Positions 17,293 to 23,650 of a stretch of 64,000 nt of DNA are shown here, piece by piece. Both the position numbers and the translations under genes were made by a program. How positions within the stretch are numbered: position 1 is the first letter of the stretch; every line of letters starts with the position of its first letter. The notes under the pieces were generated by a model. That model worked only from the letters and a program-made list of their open reading frames with translations. It did not search any database and was not told the origin of the DNA. Where the stretch lies: assembly GCA_022822725.1 (NCBI GenBank), contig JAJEAN010000001.1, forward strand, positions 1-64,000, in the 5' to 3' direction. The stretch comes from Candidatus Latescibacterota bacterium. GTDB taxonomy: Bacteria; JAAXHH01.

Positions 17293-17442
17293 TCAATGAT
17301 AATCGATCATATCTACGTCGTAGACATCATCGAGTAGTGCTAGCATCACTTCGACCCTTTCGCGCAGGTCGGTACGAATGAGGCTGGGATCGCCACGCTC
17401 GTAGAAGCGCTTGAGTCCACGATGTCGGAAGCTCCGAATCAT
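17293..17442 (-). pseudogene. higB: HigB toxin with in-frame internal deletion (49 aa)
   Basis: The ATG at 17442 gives MIRSFRHRGLKRFYERGD, the exact N-terminus of HigB/RelE-type toxins. The ORF runs on in frame through MLALLD and then jumps to DVYDVDMIDYH and a stop, which is the normal HigB C-terminal signature. About 40-45 central residues of the usual ~92 are missing, including the core strands of the RNase fold, so toxicity is very unlikely. The reading frame and the spacing to higA are preserved. Confidence 0.85.
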
Positions 17443-17446
17443 TTAG

Positions 17447-17475
17447 AATGTAAAGTGTCAATTGTCACTTGTCAA
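17447..17475 (-). promoter_or_regulatory. higBA promoter with TGACA repeats
   Basis: Read leftward: TTGACA (17475-17470), 17 bases, TACATT (17452-17447). TGACA occurs three times within about 20 bases across the -35 and spacer, a plausible HigA operator. The ATG lies only four bases past the -10 hexamer, so the transcript would be essentially leaderless. Confidence 0.7.
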
Positions 17476-17627
17476 TAGTTAGTAAGTGCAGACTCTTCAC
17501 CCAATAAGAACGCACAGTGAACGATCTCCTTGTAGCCTGAATGGCTACGTTGCTTCAGTCGGAATTGACATTCGCAGTCTAGCGCACATAGATCGATTAT
17601 CGGGCTTGATCTGTCAGAAATTTGGGT

Positions 17628-17828
17628 TTAATGGTGGGGACGCTTATGCGCTGATAGAGCTTCAGCTGCCAATTTTTCAAGCAGATCCTCTGACTCTGAA
17701 CTACTAAACAACTCAGCCCAGCGACGTTCCGAATCAAGTTCAGCCAACAGGAATCGCGCAAGTCTATCCTGTTCCTCTTGAGGAAGTGTGTTGGCTTTTT
17801 CGAACGCCTCTTGAAGCAGTTGGGTCAT
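17628..17828 (-). CDS. Orphan antitoxin-like acidic protein (66 aa)
   Basis: The sequence pattern LLQEAFEKANTLPQEEQDRL ... LLAELDSERRWAELF is typical of small antitoxin-like proteins that usually precede a RelE- or PIN-type toxin. Both strands of the next 185 bases downstream hold no toxin reading frame, only a 16-codon ORF (RSYWVKSLHLL) after an AAGGAG. It is therefore an orphan antitoxin. It lies between the HigBA remnant and another antitoxin/toxin-stub pair. Family assignment rests on pattern memory, not a search. Confidence 0.6.
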   Translation of the reverse strand: MTQLLQEAFEKANTLPQEEQDRLARFLLAELDSERRWAELFSSSESEDLLEKLAAEALSAHKRPHH

Positions 17829-17948
17829 GCCAAGATATTCCCCGTTTCTCGTTCAATCGACTACATCTGCGCGGTGGCGATAGTGTCACGTCAACCGGTA
17901 CTTGCAATTGTTGACTACAATGAAGGTAACGTGCCAAGCATCTTCAAA

Positions 17949-18020
17949 TTACCTTCCAGATATGACTCTGTCTACATGGACCCACGAAACCAAAATGTGC
18001 GAAATGAGAACGATCATCAT
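17949..18020 (-). pseudogene. PIN (VapC-like) toxin stub with lost active-site Asp
   Basis: The ATG overlaps the antitoxin stop (ATGATGATC...), the usual vapBC arrangement. The 23-codon ORF reads MIVLISHILVSWVHVD..IS then stop. PIN toxins of this type normally begin MIxLDTHxLxWWxxGD..LS. The alignment is clear, with the first catalytic Asp (LDTH) changed (LISH) and the frame closed at 17949. Downstream sequence holds no intact PIN core. It is a decayed toxin gene. Confidence 0.7.
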
Positions 18021-18229
18021 AGGACGTCCCAGTCTCCAGGCACCACAGGTTCGGTGGGATCAAGGTTTTTTACGGAAGTACCGCGCAACGGATATCGATC
18101 ATCCTCATTGTTTTTCGAAGCACATCTGAAAATGACGACTTCGACCGACTCACCAACATCGAAAGGCAGGTTTTTTAGAAGAACTGTTTTCTTCTGACCT
18201 ACAGTCGTCTTCACACGATGGGTCTTCAT
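18017..18229 (-). CDS. VapB-like antitoxin (70 aa) paired with a PIN stub
   Basis: ATG 18229 has GGAGG eight bases upstream. The protein begins MKTHRVKTTVGQKKTVLLKN with LPFDVGESVEVVI (a swapped-hairpin-like N-terminus). It ends YPLRGTSV...DPTEPVVPGDWDVL, the C-terminal pattern of antitoxins that precede PIN toxins. The gene is intact although its downstream PIN partner is a 23-codon stub. Translational coupling (ATGA-type overlap) is retained. The start was moved from a longer frame because of the strong ribosome site. Confidence 0.75.
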   Translation of the reverse strand: MKTHRVKTTVGQKKTVLLKNLPFDVGESVEVVIFRCASKNNEDDRYPLRGTSVKNLDPTEPVVPGDWDVL

Positions 18230-18364
18230 TAACAGTCCTCCGGATCGCTGCGTCATCGTCAGGCTATTCTTCAAAAAGATCGGAATGAGAACCCGTTCGG
18301 ACTAAATGCAGTTTGTCTCCTTATCATCCTTTTTAGACCGAGAAGAATGTACAGGAGTCAGCAT

Positions 18365-18502
18365 TTAGATGTCGAGGTCTCGGAATAAGTCCTCGGCATT
18401 GTCAAAACGCTTACCCTTACCTTCTTCCAACTCTTTCATTGCCTTGATGGTTGCAGGACGCGGTACCTGGATCGCGAAAGGCAATCGTTGCTCGTCTTCC
18501 AT
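18365..18502 (-). CDS. RelB/DinJ antitoxin C-terminal half (45 aa)
   Basis: This short ORF begins two bases after the stop of the PP-loop gene. It encodes LPFAIQVPRPATIKAMKELE then GKGKRFDNAEDLFRDLDI, the C-terminal toxin-binding half of RelB/DinJ antitoxins. The N-terminal ribbon-helix-helix DNA-binding half is missing, cut off exactly at the junction with the upstream gene. No YafQ/RelE toxin follows in the 135 bases before the next gene. It could be translated through coupling. Whether it still binds a toxin is unknown. Confidence 0.6.
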   Translation of the reverse strand: MEDEQRLPFAIQVPRPATIKAMKELEEGKGKRFDNAEDLFRDLDI

Positions 18503-18504
18503 GC

Positions 18505-19545
18505 TTAAATCCGCCACTCCTCCACCACGGATTCCTCGACCGGGGCCGGTTCGAGGATGCGCTCGGTTTCTTCGTAGCGGCAGGCCACCGGGGTGTCCGG
18601 GTCGGCCTTTGAGCCGGCGTACCGCACGGTCATGCCCGCGATCTGCCGAAGGTCGTCGTCGGTGGGGTGGCCCTCGACCAGGGTGGTCGGACCCGTGACG
18701 TCCTTCGTTTCCAGTCTCCACCGGCCCGGAGCGTAGCGCTCCAGGAACTTGTTCTCCCCTTCCTCCCGTCCCATGACAACCTTCACATCGGGCTTGACGC
18801 GGAAGTGACGGCCGATCTTGAGGAGCATCACGTCGTCCATGGTGAGGTTTTCCTTGCCCTCGTATTCGAAGAAGTCGAGGATGCGCCGGCCGAAGTTCGC
18901 ATCGGTCAGGTAGCAGCAGCCTCCCGCGGGCGAAGGATAGTCCTCGATGCCGTACTCTTCGGCCATTTCCATCTGCTTCTGGCGGGAGCGCCCCTGGATG
19001 TCACCGAGCTGCTCGCGGTCCACCCATCCCTTCTCTTCCGCCACGGTGGGCGGCAGGCGCTTGGCGGACAGCGGTCGCAGCAGCAGGCCGTCCAGTTCGG
19101 CATCTCTGTCGATGACGTTCATGGGCTGGCGGCGCTGAGACATGGGCCGCTGGCCGAGGACCTCGCCGGTGAACATGAACTGGGCGCCGATCTCGTCCAT
19201 GTACTGCCGGGCCCGCCGGAACATGAAGATGCGGCAGTCGATACATGGATTCACGGTCTTTCCGTAACCGTATTTCGGATCGGTCAGGACTTTCAGGTAG
19301 TCCGGACCGGAGATGTCGATCATCTCGACGGGCAGGTCCAGCTTGGCGCCGGCCTGGAGGGCCTCGTTGCGCACCGGCTTCTTGCGCTTCCGCGTCTTGG
19401 AACGGCGGTTGTGCTCCACCACGCAGAAACCGGTGTAGAAGGTGAGCCCCTGGATTTCGATGCCCTGCCGCATCAGCATGGCGGCCGCGATCGTGCTGTC
19501 CAGACCGCCGGACAGCAATCCGACTGCTTTCACGGGTTTGGACAT
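18505..19545 (-). CDS. PP-loop tRNA thiouridylase-like protein
   Basis: This 346-residue protein has an N-terminal ATP-binding PP-loop GLLSGGLDSTIAAA, a conserved NPCIDCRIFMF cysteine pair, GEVLGQRPMSQ, and PAGGCCYLTD with two adjacent cysteines. These features match the MnmA/ThiI-like PP-loop family that activates tRNA uridines with ATP and inserts persulfide sulfur. It sits at the end of a sulfur-relay gene run (desulfurase homologue, TusA, Mrp), which supports a thiolation role. Thirteen bases separate it from mrp. Which tRNA position it modifies is not clear, so no symbol is given. Confidence 0.8.
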   Translation of the reverse strand: MSKPVKAVGLLSGGLDSTIAAAMLMRQGIEIQGLTFYTGFCVVEHNRRSKTRKRKKPVRNEALQAGAKLDLPVEMIDISGPDYLKVLTDPKYGYGKTVNPCIDCRIFMFRRARQYMDEIGAQFMFTGEVLGQRPMSQRRQPMNVIDRDAELDGLLLRPLSAKRLPPTVAEEKGWVDREQLGDIQGRSRQKQMEMAEEYGIEDYPSPAGGCCYLTDANFGRRILDFFEYEGKENLTMDDVMLLKIGRHFRVKPDVKVVMGREEGENKFLERYAPGRWRLETKDVTGPTTLVEGHPTDDDLRQIAGMTVRYAGSKADPDTPVACRYEETERILEPAPVEESVVEEWRI

Positions 19546-19558
19546 GGTCGCTTCCCCC

Positions 19559-20635
19559 TTATACCCCGATCGATGTCCGCAGCGTTTCCGCCACCCGGCG
19601 GAAGGCCTCGGTCTGCTGCGATTCCGGATCCCTCCGGACGATGGGGGTGCCCTGGTCGCCCGCCAGGCATACCGCCGGATCCAGTGGCAGTTCGCCGACG
19701 AAGGGCACGCCCAGCGCCTCGCTGGCCCGCCTGCCTCCGCCCGTCGTGAAGATATCCGTGCGTTCGCCGCAGTGGGGACAGTTGAAATAGCTCATGTTTT
19801 CGATGATGCCGAGTATGGGCACGTTGACCTGCTGAAACATGGCCACGCCGCGCCGCGCGTCGATGAGGGCCACGTCCTGCGGCGTCGTCACCACCAGGCC
19901 GCCGGTCAGCGGCACGGACTGGGTCAGCGTCAGGTGCGCGTCCCCCGTGCCCGGCGGCATGTCGATGACCAGGCAGTCCAGTTCCCCCCACAGGACGTCG
20001 CGCAAGAGCTGCTGCACGGCCTGGTGGACCATGGGACCCCGCCAGGTGACCGACTGGTCCTCCGGGATCAGGAAGCCGAAGGACATCATCTTTATGTCGT
20101 GGGCGATCATGGGCAGGATCTTCTGCCCCACCACGCCCGGCTGGTCCTTGACGCCCATCATCGTCGGTATGCTGGGGCCGTAGATGTCGGCGTCGAGCAG
20201 GCCCACGCTTGCGCCAGCGTCGGCCAGGGCCGCGGACAGGTTCACCGAGACCGTGGATTTGCCCACGCCGCCCTTGCCGCTGGCCACCGCCACGATGGTC
20301 TTGACCCCGGGCAGTTCGATCTTGCCGGGCTGCCCGGCCTGCCCGTGCTGGCCCGCAGCGGGTCCCTGGGCCGTGGCCGACTGGCCCGGCGGCGGTCCGG
20401 TGATCTGCACGTCCTGCACCCCGGGCATGCGCTCCACCGCTTCCTTTGCCGTCATCGTGATCTGGCGCCGCGTGGATTCGTCCTGCGTGGAAAAGGCCAG
20501 GCTGAAGGCCACGTGACCATTGGAAGCCTGCACGTTCTTCACCAGGCCGAAGGAGACGATGTCGCGGTCGAATCCCGGGTACATGATCTGTTTCAAACAG
20601 TCCACCACGTCCCGCATGTTCACTTCTTGGGCCAT
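19559..20635 (-). CDS. mrp: Mrp/ApbC/NBP35-family Fe-S carrier ATPase
   Basis: This 358-residue protein has an N-terminal MIP18/DUF59 domain (residues ~5-85) and a Gly/Gln/Pro-rich linker. A deviant Walker A ParA-type P-loop follows, ASGKGGVGKSTVSVNLSAAL, then LLDADIYGPSIP, IDMPPGTGD and the Fe-S-binding CPHC near residue 280. Mrp proteins carry or assemble Fe-S clusters and are often linked to molybdoenzyme and thiolation pathways, which fits the neighbours. ATG 20635 is preferred over the GTG before it because GGAGG is five bases upstream. Confidence 0.92.
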   Translation of the reverse strand: MAQEVNMRDVVDCLKQIMYPGFDRDIVSFGLVKNVQASNGHVAFSLAFSTQDESTRRQITMTAKEAVERMPGVQDVQITGPPPGQSATAQGPAAGQHGQAGQPGKIELPGVKTIVAVASGKGGVGKSTVSVNLSAALADAGASVGLLDADIYGPSIPTMMGVKDQPGVVGQKILPMIAHDIKMMSFGFLIPEDQSVTWRGPMVHQAVQQLLRDVLWGELDCLVIDMPPGTGDAHLTLTQSVPLTGGLVVTTPQDVALIDARRGVAMFQQVNVPILGIIENMSYFNCPHCGERTDIFTTGGGRRASEALGVPFVGELPLDPAVCLAGDQGTPIVRRDPESQQTEAFRRVAETLRTSIGV

Positions 20636-20667
20636 CACTTCCTCCAGAACGGTAGCATCTCAGTATC

Positions 20668-20742
20668 GCGGCGTTTCGTTCCCTTCAGACCGTGCGCGCT
20701 GTTCCTGCGCGTCTGTCTCGAACGATTGCGGCGTTTCGTTCC
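20668..20742 (+). repeat. 15-nt direct repeat, 60-nt spacing
   Basis: GCGGCGTTTCGTTCC occurs at 20668 and 20728 in the gap between tusA and mrp, with further TGCGCGC echoes between the copies. Confidence 0.7.
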
Positions 20743-20810
20743 TGCGCGCCTTGCGCGCGCTGCGGTCCCACTTCGCTGCGCAATCTACATCCGGCGGCCT
20801 GTCAGGGCAA

Positions 20811-21044
20811 TCACTTTACCTTCTTAACGAACAGCTTGTATTCTTCTCCATCCTCTATGGTGTCGAGCAGCGCGTGCCCGTTACTCGCGCACCATGCCGG
20901 CATGTCCTCCAGGATCTGGGGATCGTCGGCCAGTACTTCCAGCACTTCCCCTACGGCGATCTCACGGATGGCCGACGCGGTCTTCATGATCGGAACGGGA
21001 CAAAGCAGACCGTATGTGTCGAGGGTCCTGGCCGCCTGGATCAC
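20811..21044 (-). CDS. tusA: TusA/SirA-family sulfur carrier
   Basis: This 77-residue protein has the signature YGLLCPVPIMKT, in which the Cys carries persulfide, and the C-terminal EEYKLFVKK strand. It starts with GTG after GGAGGCTCGACG. TusA accepts sulfur from a cysteine desulfurase and passes it to thiolation or molybdopterin pathways. Here it lies between a desulfurase homologue and mrp/PP-loop genes on the same strand, so a sulfur-relay role is strongly supported. Confidence 0.93.
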   Translation of the reverse strand: MIQAARTLDTYGLLCPVPIMKTASAIREIAVGEVLEVLADDPQILEDMPAWCASNGHALLDTIEDGEEYKLFVKKVK

Positions 21045-21071
21045 GTTTCGTCGAGCCTCCTGTTTCTAAAT

Positions 21072-21153
21072 GGCGGCAGTCGTCCGCGGTGGCGGCGATC
21101 GTCCGCACCGTGGCGGCAATCGTCCGCACGTCGGCGCCGATCTTCCGTACCGC
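21072..21153 (+). repeat. Four ~21-nt tandem repeats
   Basis: Copies start at 21072, 21091, 21112 and 21133 with core GGCGGCRATCGTCCGCAC. They lie directly after the stop of the desulfurase homologue (leftward gene), in the gap before tusA. Confidence 0.8.
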
Positions 21154-21165
21154 CGCACCCGCCAC

Positions 21166-22317
21166 CTATGCCGTCACGCCTGCGATGGCGCGCAGTTCTC
21201 CCACGACCTTGGCGAGCGCGTCCAGTGCCTCGGTGACCTCGAATTCCACGGTGTCCGGACCGGCGGTAACCAGCAGCGAGCACCGGGCTTCTGTCGCCGT
21301 CCGGCCCAGGGCCAGCAGCACGTGCGAGGGCTTGTCCGCGTGGGCGGCGCACGAAGAGCCGACGGAGACCGCGATGCCCCGGGCGTCGAGCATCAGGACC
21401 GCGGATTCGCCATCGGCCTCGGGTATCCACAGGTTGATGTGGCCCGGCAGGCGCAAAGCGGGATGTCCATTGACGGAGGCATCCGGCAGGCGGTCCCTCA
21501 GACCACCCAGCAGCGATGCGTCCAGCCGCTTCAGGCGTTCGATCCGGGCAGGCAGTTCATCCGCCGCCAACTCCGCCGCCCTTCCGAAACCCACGATCGC
21601 CGGGATGTTCTCGTGACCGCCGCGTCGGCCGTCCTCCTGAACGCCACCTTCCACCTGGGGACGCAGCCGGGTGCCGGCCTTCACATAGAGGGCGCCGGCG
21701 CCTGGCGGACCGTTCAGGGGTCGGGCGGAGAGGGACAGGGCATCCACGTTCAAATCGCGAACGTCAACGGGCAGGCGACCCACGGCAGCCACGGCATCGG
21801 TGTGCATGGCCGCGCCATTCCGGTGAGCGACCTCGGCGATTTCGCGCACGGGTTGGATCGTGCCGGTCTCATCGTTGGCGCGCATGACCGAAACGAGCAC
21901 GGTATCGTCCCGCATGGCCCGCGCGACCTGGCCGGGCTGCACGACGCCGTCCCCGTCGGCAGGGACCTCCGTGACGGTGAAACCCTGCCGTTCCAGGGCC
22001 TTCGCGGCGTACAGCACGGCGTGATGCTCGATACTTGAGACGACGATGTGACGGCCGCGATTCGTGCTCGCCTGCGCGATCCCCTTGACGGCCAGGTTGT
22101 CCGCCTCGGTGCCGCTCGCCGTGAATATGATCTCGCCGGGATCGGCGCCGATCAGCCCGGCGACCCGACCGCGTGCCTGGTCCAGCGCGCCGCGCGCCTC
22201 CACGCCGGCACGATGCAGGCTTGACGGATTGCCGGCGTTTTCCCTGATACAGGGCACCATCTCTTCGATTACGCGGGGGTCAACCGGTGGCGCCGCGCCG
22301 TGGTCGAGGTTTATCAT
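21166..22317 (-). CDS. Cysteine desulfurase (NifS/IscS) homologue lacking the PLP lysine
   Basis: This 383-residue class V aminotransferase-fold protein aligns along its full length with NifS/IscS: LDHGAAPPVDPRV, NPSSLH, SIEHHAVL, NDETGTIQP, HTDAVAAVGRLPVDV, GSSCAAHADKPSHVLLALG. The segment that should read SAHKxxGPKGxGALYV reads SARPLNGPPGAGALYV, so the Schiff-base lysine is proline (P200). The Gln of HTDAxQ is Ala, and a phosphate-contact Thr (GTENVP) is His (GGHENIP). The mobile-loop cysteine is kept (C323). It is probably not a PLP desulfurase in the normal sense; it may be a persulfide carrier or a scaffold. It lies between moaE and tusA on one strand. Confidence 0.85.
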   Translation of the reverse strand: MINLDHGAAPPVDPRVIEEMVPCIRENAGNPSSLHRAGVEARGALDQARGRVAGLIGADPGEIIFTASGTEADNLAVKGIAQASTNRGRHIVVSSIEHHAVLYAAKALERQGFTVTEVPADGDGVVQPGQVARAMRDDTVLVSVMRANDETGTIQPVREIAEVAHRNGAAMHTDAVAAVGRLPVDVRDLNVDALSLSARPLNGPPGAGALYVKAGTRLRPQVEGGVQEDGRRGGHENIPAIVGFGRAAELAADELPARIERLKRLDASLLGGLRDRLPDASVNGHPALRLPGHINLWIPEADGESAVLMLDARGIAVSVGSSCAAHADKPSHVLLALGRTATEARCSLLVTAGPDTVEFEVTEALDALAKVVGELRAIAGVTA

Positions 22318-22332
22318 GACAGGGACCGGATT

Positions 22333-22746
22333 TCAGGTATTGCGCTCCACCCATTCCCGCTCGCCGTCTGCCCGGATCTCCTTCTTCCAGACGGGCACGA
22401 TCTGCTTGACGCGGTCGATCGCGTAGGAACAGGCCTCGAATACGTTTTTTCGGTGGGGGGTCGCCACGGAAATGAGGATGCTGATCTCACCGATATCGAG
22501 CGTGCCGATGCGATGAATCATGGCGACGTCATCAATGCCCCATTTCGCGCGGATCTCCTCGCCCACCTCCCGCATCTTGGCTTCGGCCATCTCGGCGTAG
22601 GCCTCGTATTCCAGCCGCAGGGTCTGCCGGCCGTCCGAGTGGTTCCGCACGGTACCGGCGAAGGTGACCACCGCGCCGTGGTGGGGCTTGAGAGACCATT
22701 CGAAAAGGGCGTCCGGCTTTATGGGTTCGCTCGTAATCTTGTACAT
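22333..22746 (-). CDS. moaE: Molybdopterin synthase large subunit MoaE
   Basis: This 137-residue protein has the MoaE pattern HHGAVVTFAGTVRNHSDGR, then EYEAYAEMAEAKM, then HRKNVFEACSYAIDRVKQIV and PVWKKE with the catalytic lysine. I set the start at ATG 22746; the longer frame upstream is unsupported. It dimerises with MoaD to insert sulfur into precursor Z and make molybdopterin. It follows moaD by 16 bases, and a molybdopterin/tungstopterin enzyme begins at the right edge of this window. Confidence 0.93.
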   Translation of the reverse strand: MYKITSEPIKPDALFEWSLKPHHGAVVTFAGTVRNHSDGRQTLRLEYEAYAEMAEAKMREVGEEIRAKWGIDDVAMIHRIGTLDIGEISILISVATPHRKNVFEACSYAIDRVKQIVPVWKKEIRADGEREWVERNT

Positions 22747-22762
22747 GCGCTTGAACCTGACT

Positions 22763-23041
22763 CTATATGAAGGGACTGAGCCGCCGCTCAAATTTAGCAC
22801 CGCCGCTCACGGGCGGAATACACGCCAGTTCGTCTCCGTCCGCCAGCACGGACCGCCGGTCGGCGTATTCGCGGTTCACGGCCAGCATCACGCTCCGGTC
22901 ATAGCTTGCCAGGCCGGGGTAGGAATCGACAAGCCCCGCAAAGGCCTCGCCCACCGTGGTCCCCGCCGGGAAATCTACCTCGACCGATGCCGCGCCTACC
23001 GCGTCCTTGCATCCCGCGAAACATTTGACGATGATCCGCAT
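22763..23041 (-). CDS. moaD: Molybdopterin synthase small subunit MoaD with C-terminal extension
   Basis: This 92-residue ubiquitin-like sulfur carrier begins MRIIVKCFAGCKDAVG and reaches the MoaD C-terminal signature ACIPPVSGG. In MoaD the Gly-Gly is normally the very end, because the terminal carboxylate is adenylated and thiocarboxylated. Here the frame continues AKFERRLSPFI for 11 residues. Either a protease trims it, as JAMM proteases do for some ThiS/MoaD-like carriers, or a small frameshift removed the stop: GGT-GCT-AAA holds a TAA one base out of frame. Confidence 0.88.
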   Translation of the reverse strand: MRIIVKCFAGCKDAVGAASVEVDFPAGTTVGEAFAGLVDSYPGLASYDRSVMLAVNREYADRRSVLADGDELACIPPVSGGAKFERRLSPFI

Positions 23042-23299
23042 GGCGGTCCTTTGCAGGCGTCATCCATAGTTGGGAAAACCGTTACAGGATAAAGCAAAAA
23101 CGCCCGAAAGTCAAGCGGGGCGGGAGTTCAGGGACGATCGCCGACGGAACGGGAAGGGCATACGGGCGGCTGGCGGTATTTCGGGCTGACAGCTGACGGA
23201 TGGGCAGACGGGCAGCTGGAGGGCGGACGGGCTACTGGCGGACGGCTCGCAGGAAACCGGGCTGCTGGCGGGTATTCGGGCGGCCGGCGGGTATTCAGC

Positions 23300-23416
23300 C
23301 TATTTCATTTTTCTTACCCGGTAAAAGCAGGTGGCGGTCAGGCCCACGATCACGGTCCACGCGATGATGAGAAACATCCATCCACCCGTGGTCAACTCGG
23401 TGGCGTGTTGTTCCAT
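23300..23416 (-). CDS. 38-residue single-TM microprotein
   Basis: ATG at 23416 gives MEQHATELTTGGW, then one hydrophobic helix (MFLIIAWTVIVGLTATCF) and a basic end YRVRKMK. GGAG lies about ten bases upstream. The layout matches small accessory subunits of respiratory or symporter complexes, and I do not recognise the family with certainty. It stands alone between moaD and the SprA-like gene, divergent to the latter. Confidence 0.5.
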   Translation of the reverse strand: MEQHATELTTGGWMFLIIAWTVIVGLTATCFYRVRKMK

Positions 23417-23612
23417 GGGAAGCAATCTCCAGGTTTCGTTTTTGAGCGTCGGGGCCACGTTTTCAGCGTCGGGGCCGAAGGTGTTCGCGCGAACGCGGTG
23501 TGCAGGCTAACGCTAATCACGGCATCGGGTCATGTCAAGTCTTTTGCCGGCGGGCTTCCCGGCATGGAACGCAAGGTATCCGCCGGTCGTCCTTCTGACG
23601 TACCAACAGGTA

Positions 23613-23641
23613 TTGCGAGTGTCGCTTTCCAGGTTTATTTT
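23613..23641 (+). promoter_or_regulatory. Promoter of the SprA-like gene, near-leaderless
   Basis: TTGCGA (23613-23618), 17 bases, TATTTT (23636-23641). The ATG is nine bases past the -10 and lacks a Shine-Dalgarno, so transcription would begin almost at the start codon. Confidence 0.55.
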
Positions 23642-23650
23642 CGTTAATCT

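Noticed and set aside
17778-18197. 139-codon plus-strand frame across the antitoxin region
   Set aside because: It overlaps two recognisable minus-strand antitoxins and has no domain of its own.
21072-21153. Small minus-strand ORF with VRTIAAT repeats
   Set aside because: It is only the translation of the 21-base tandem repeat; no ribosome site or homology.
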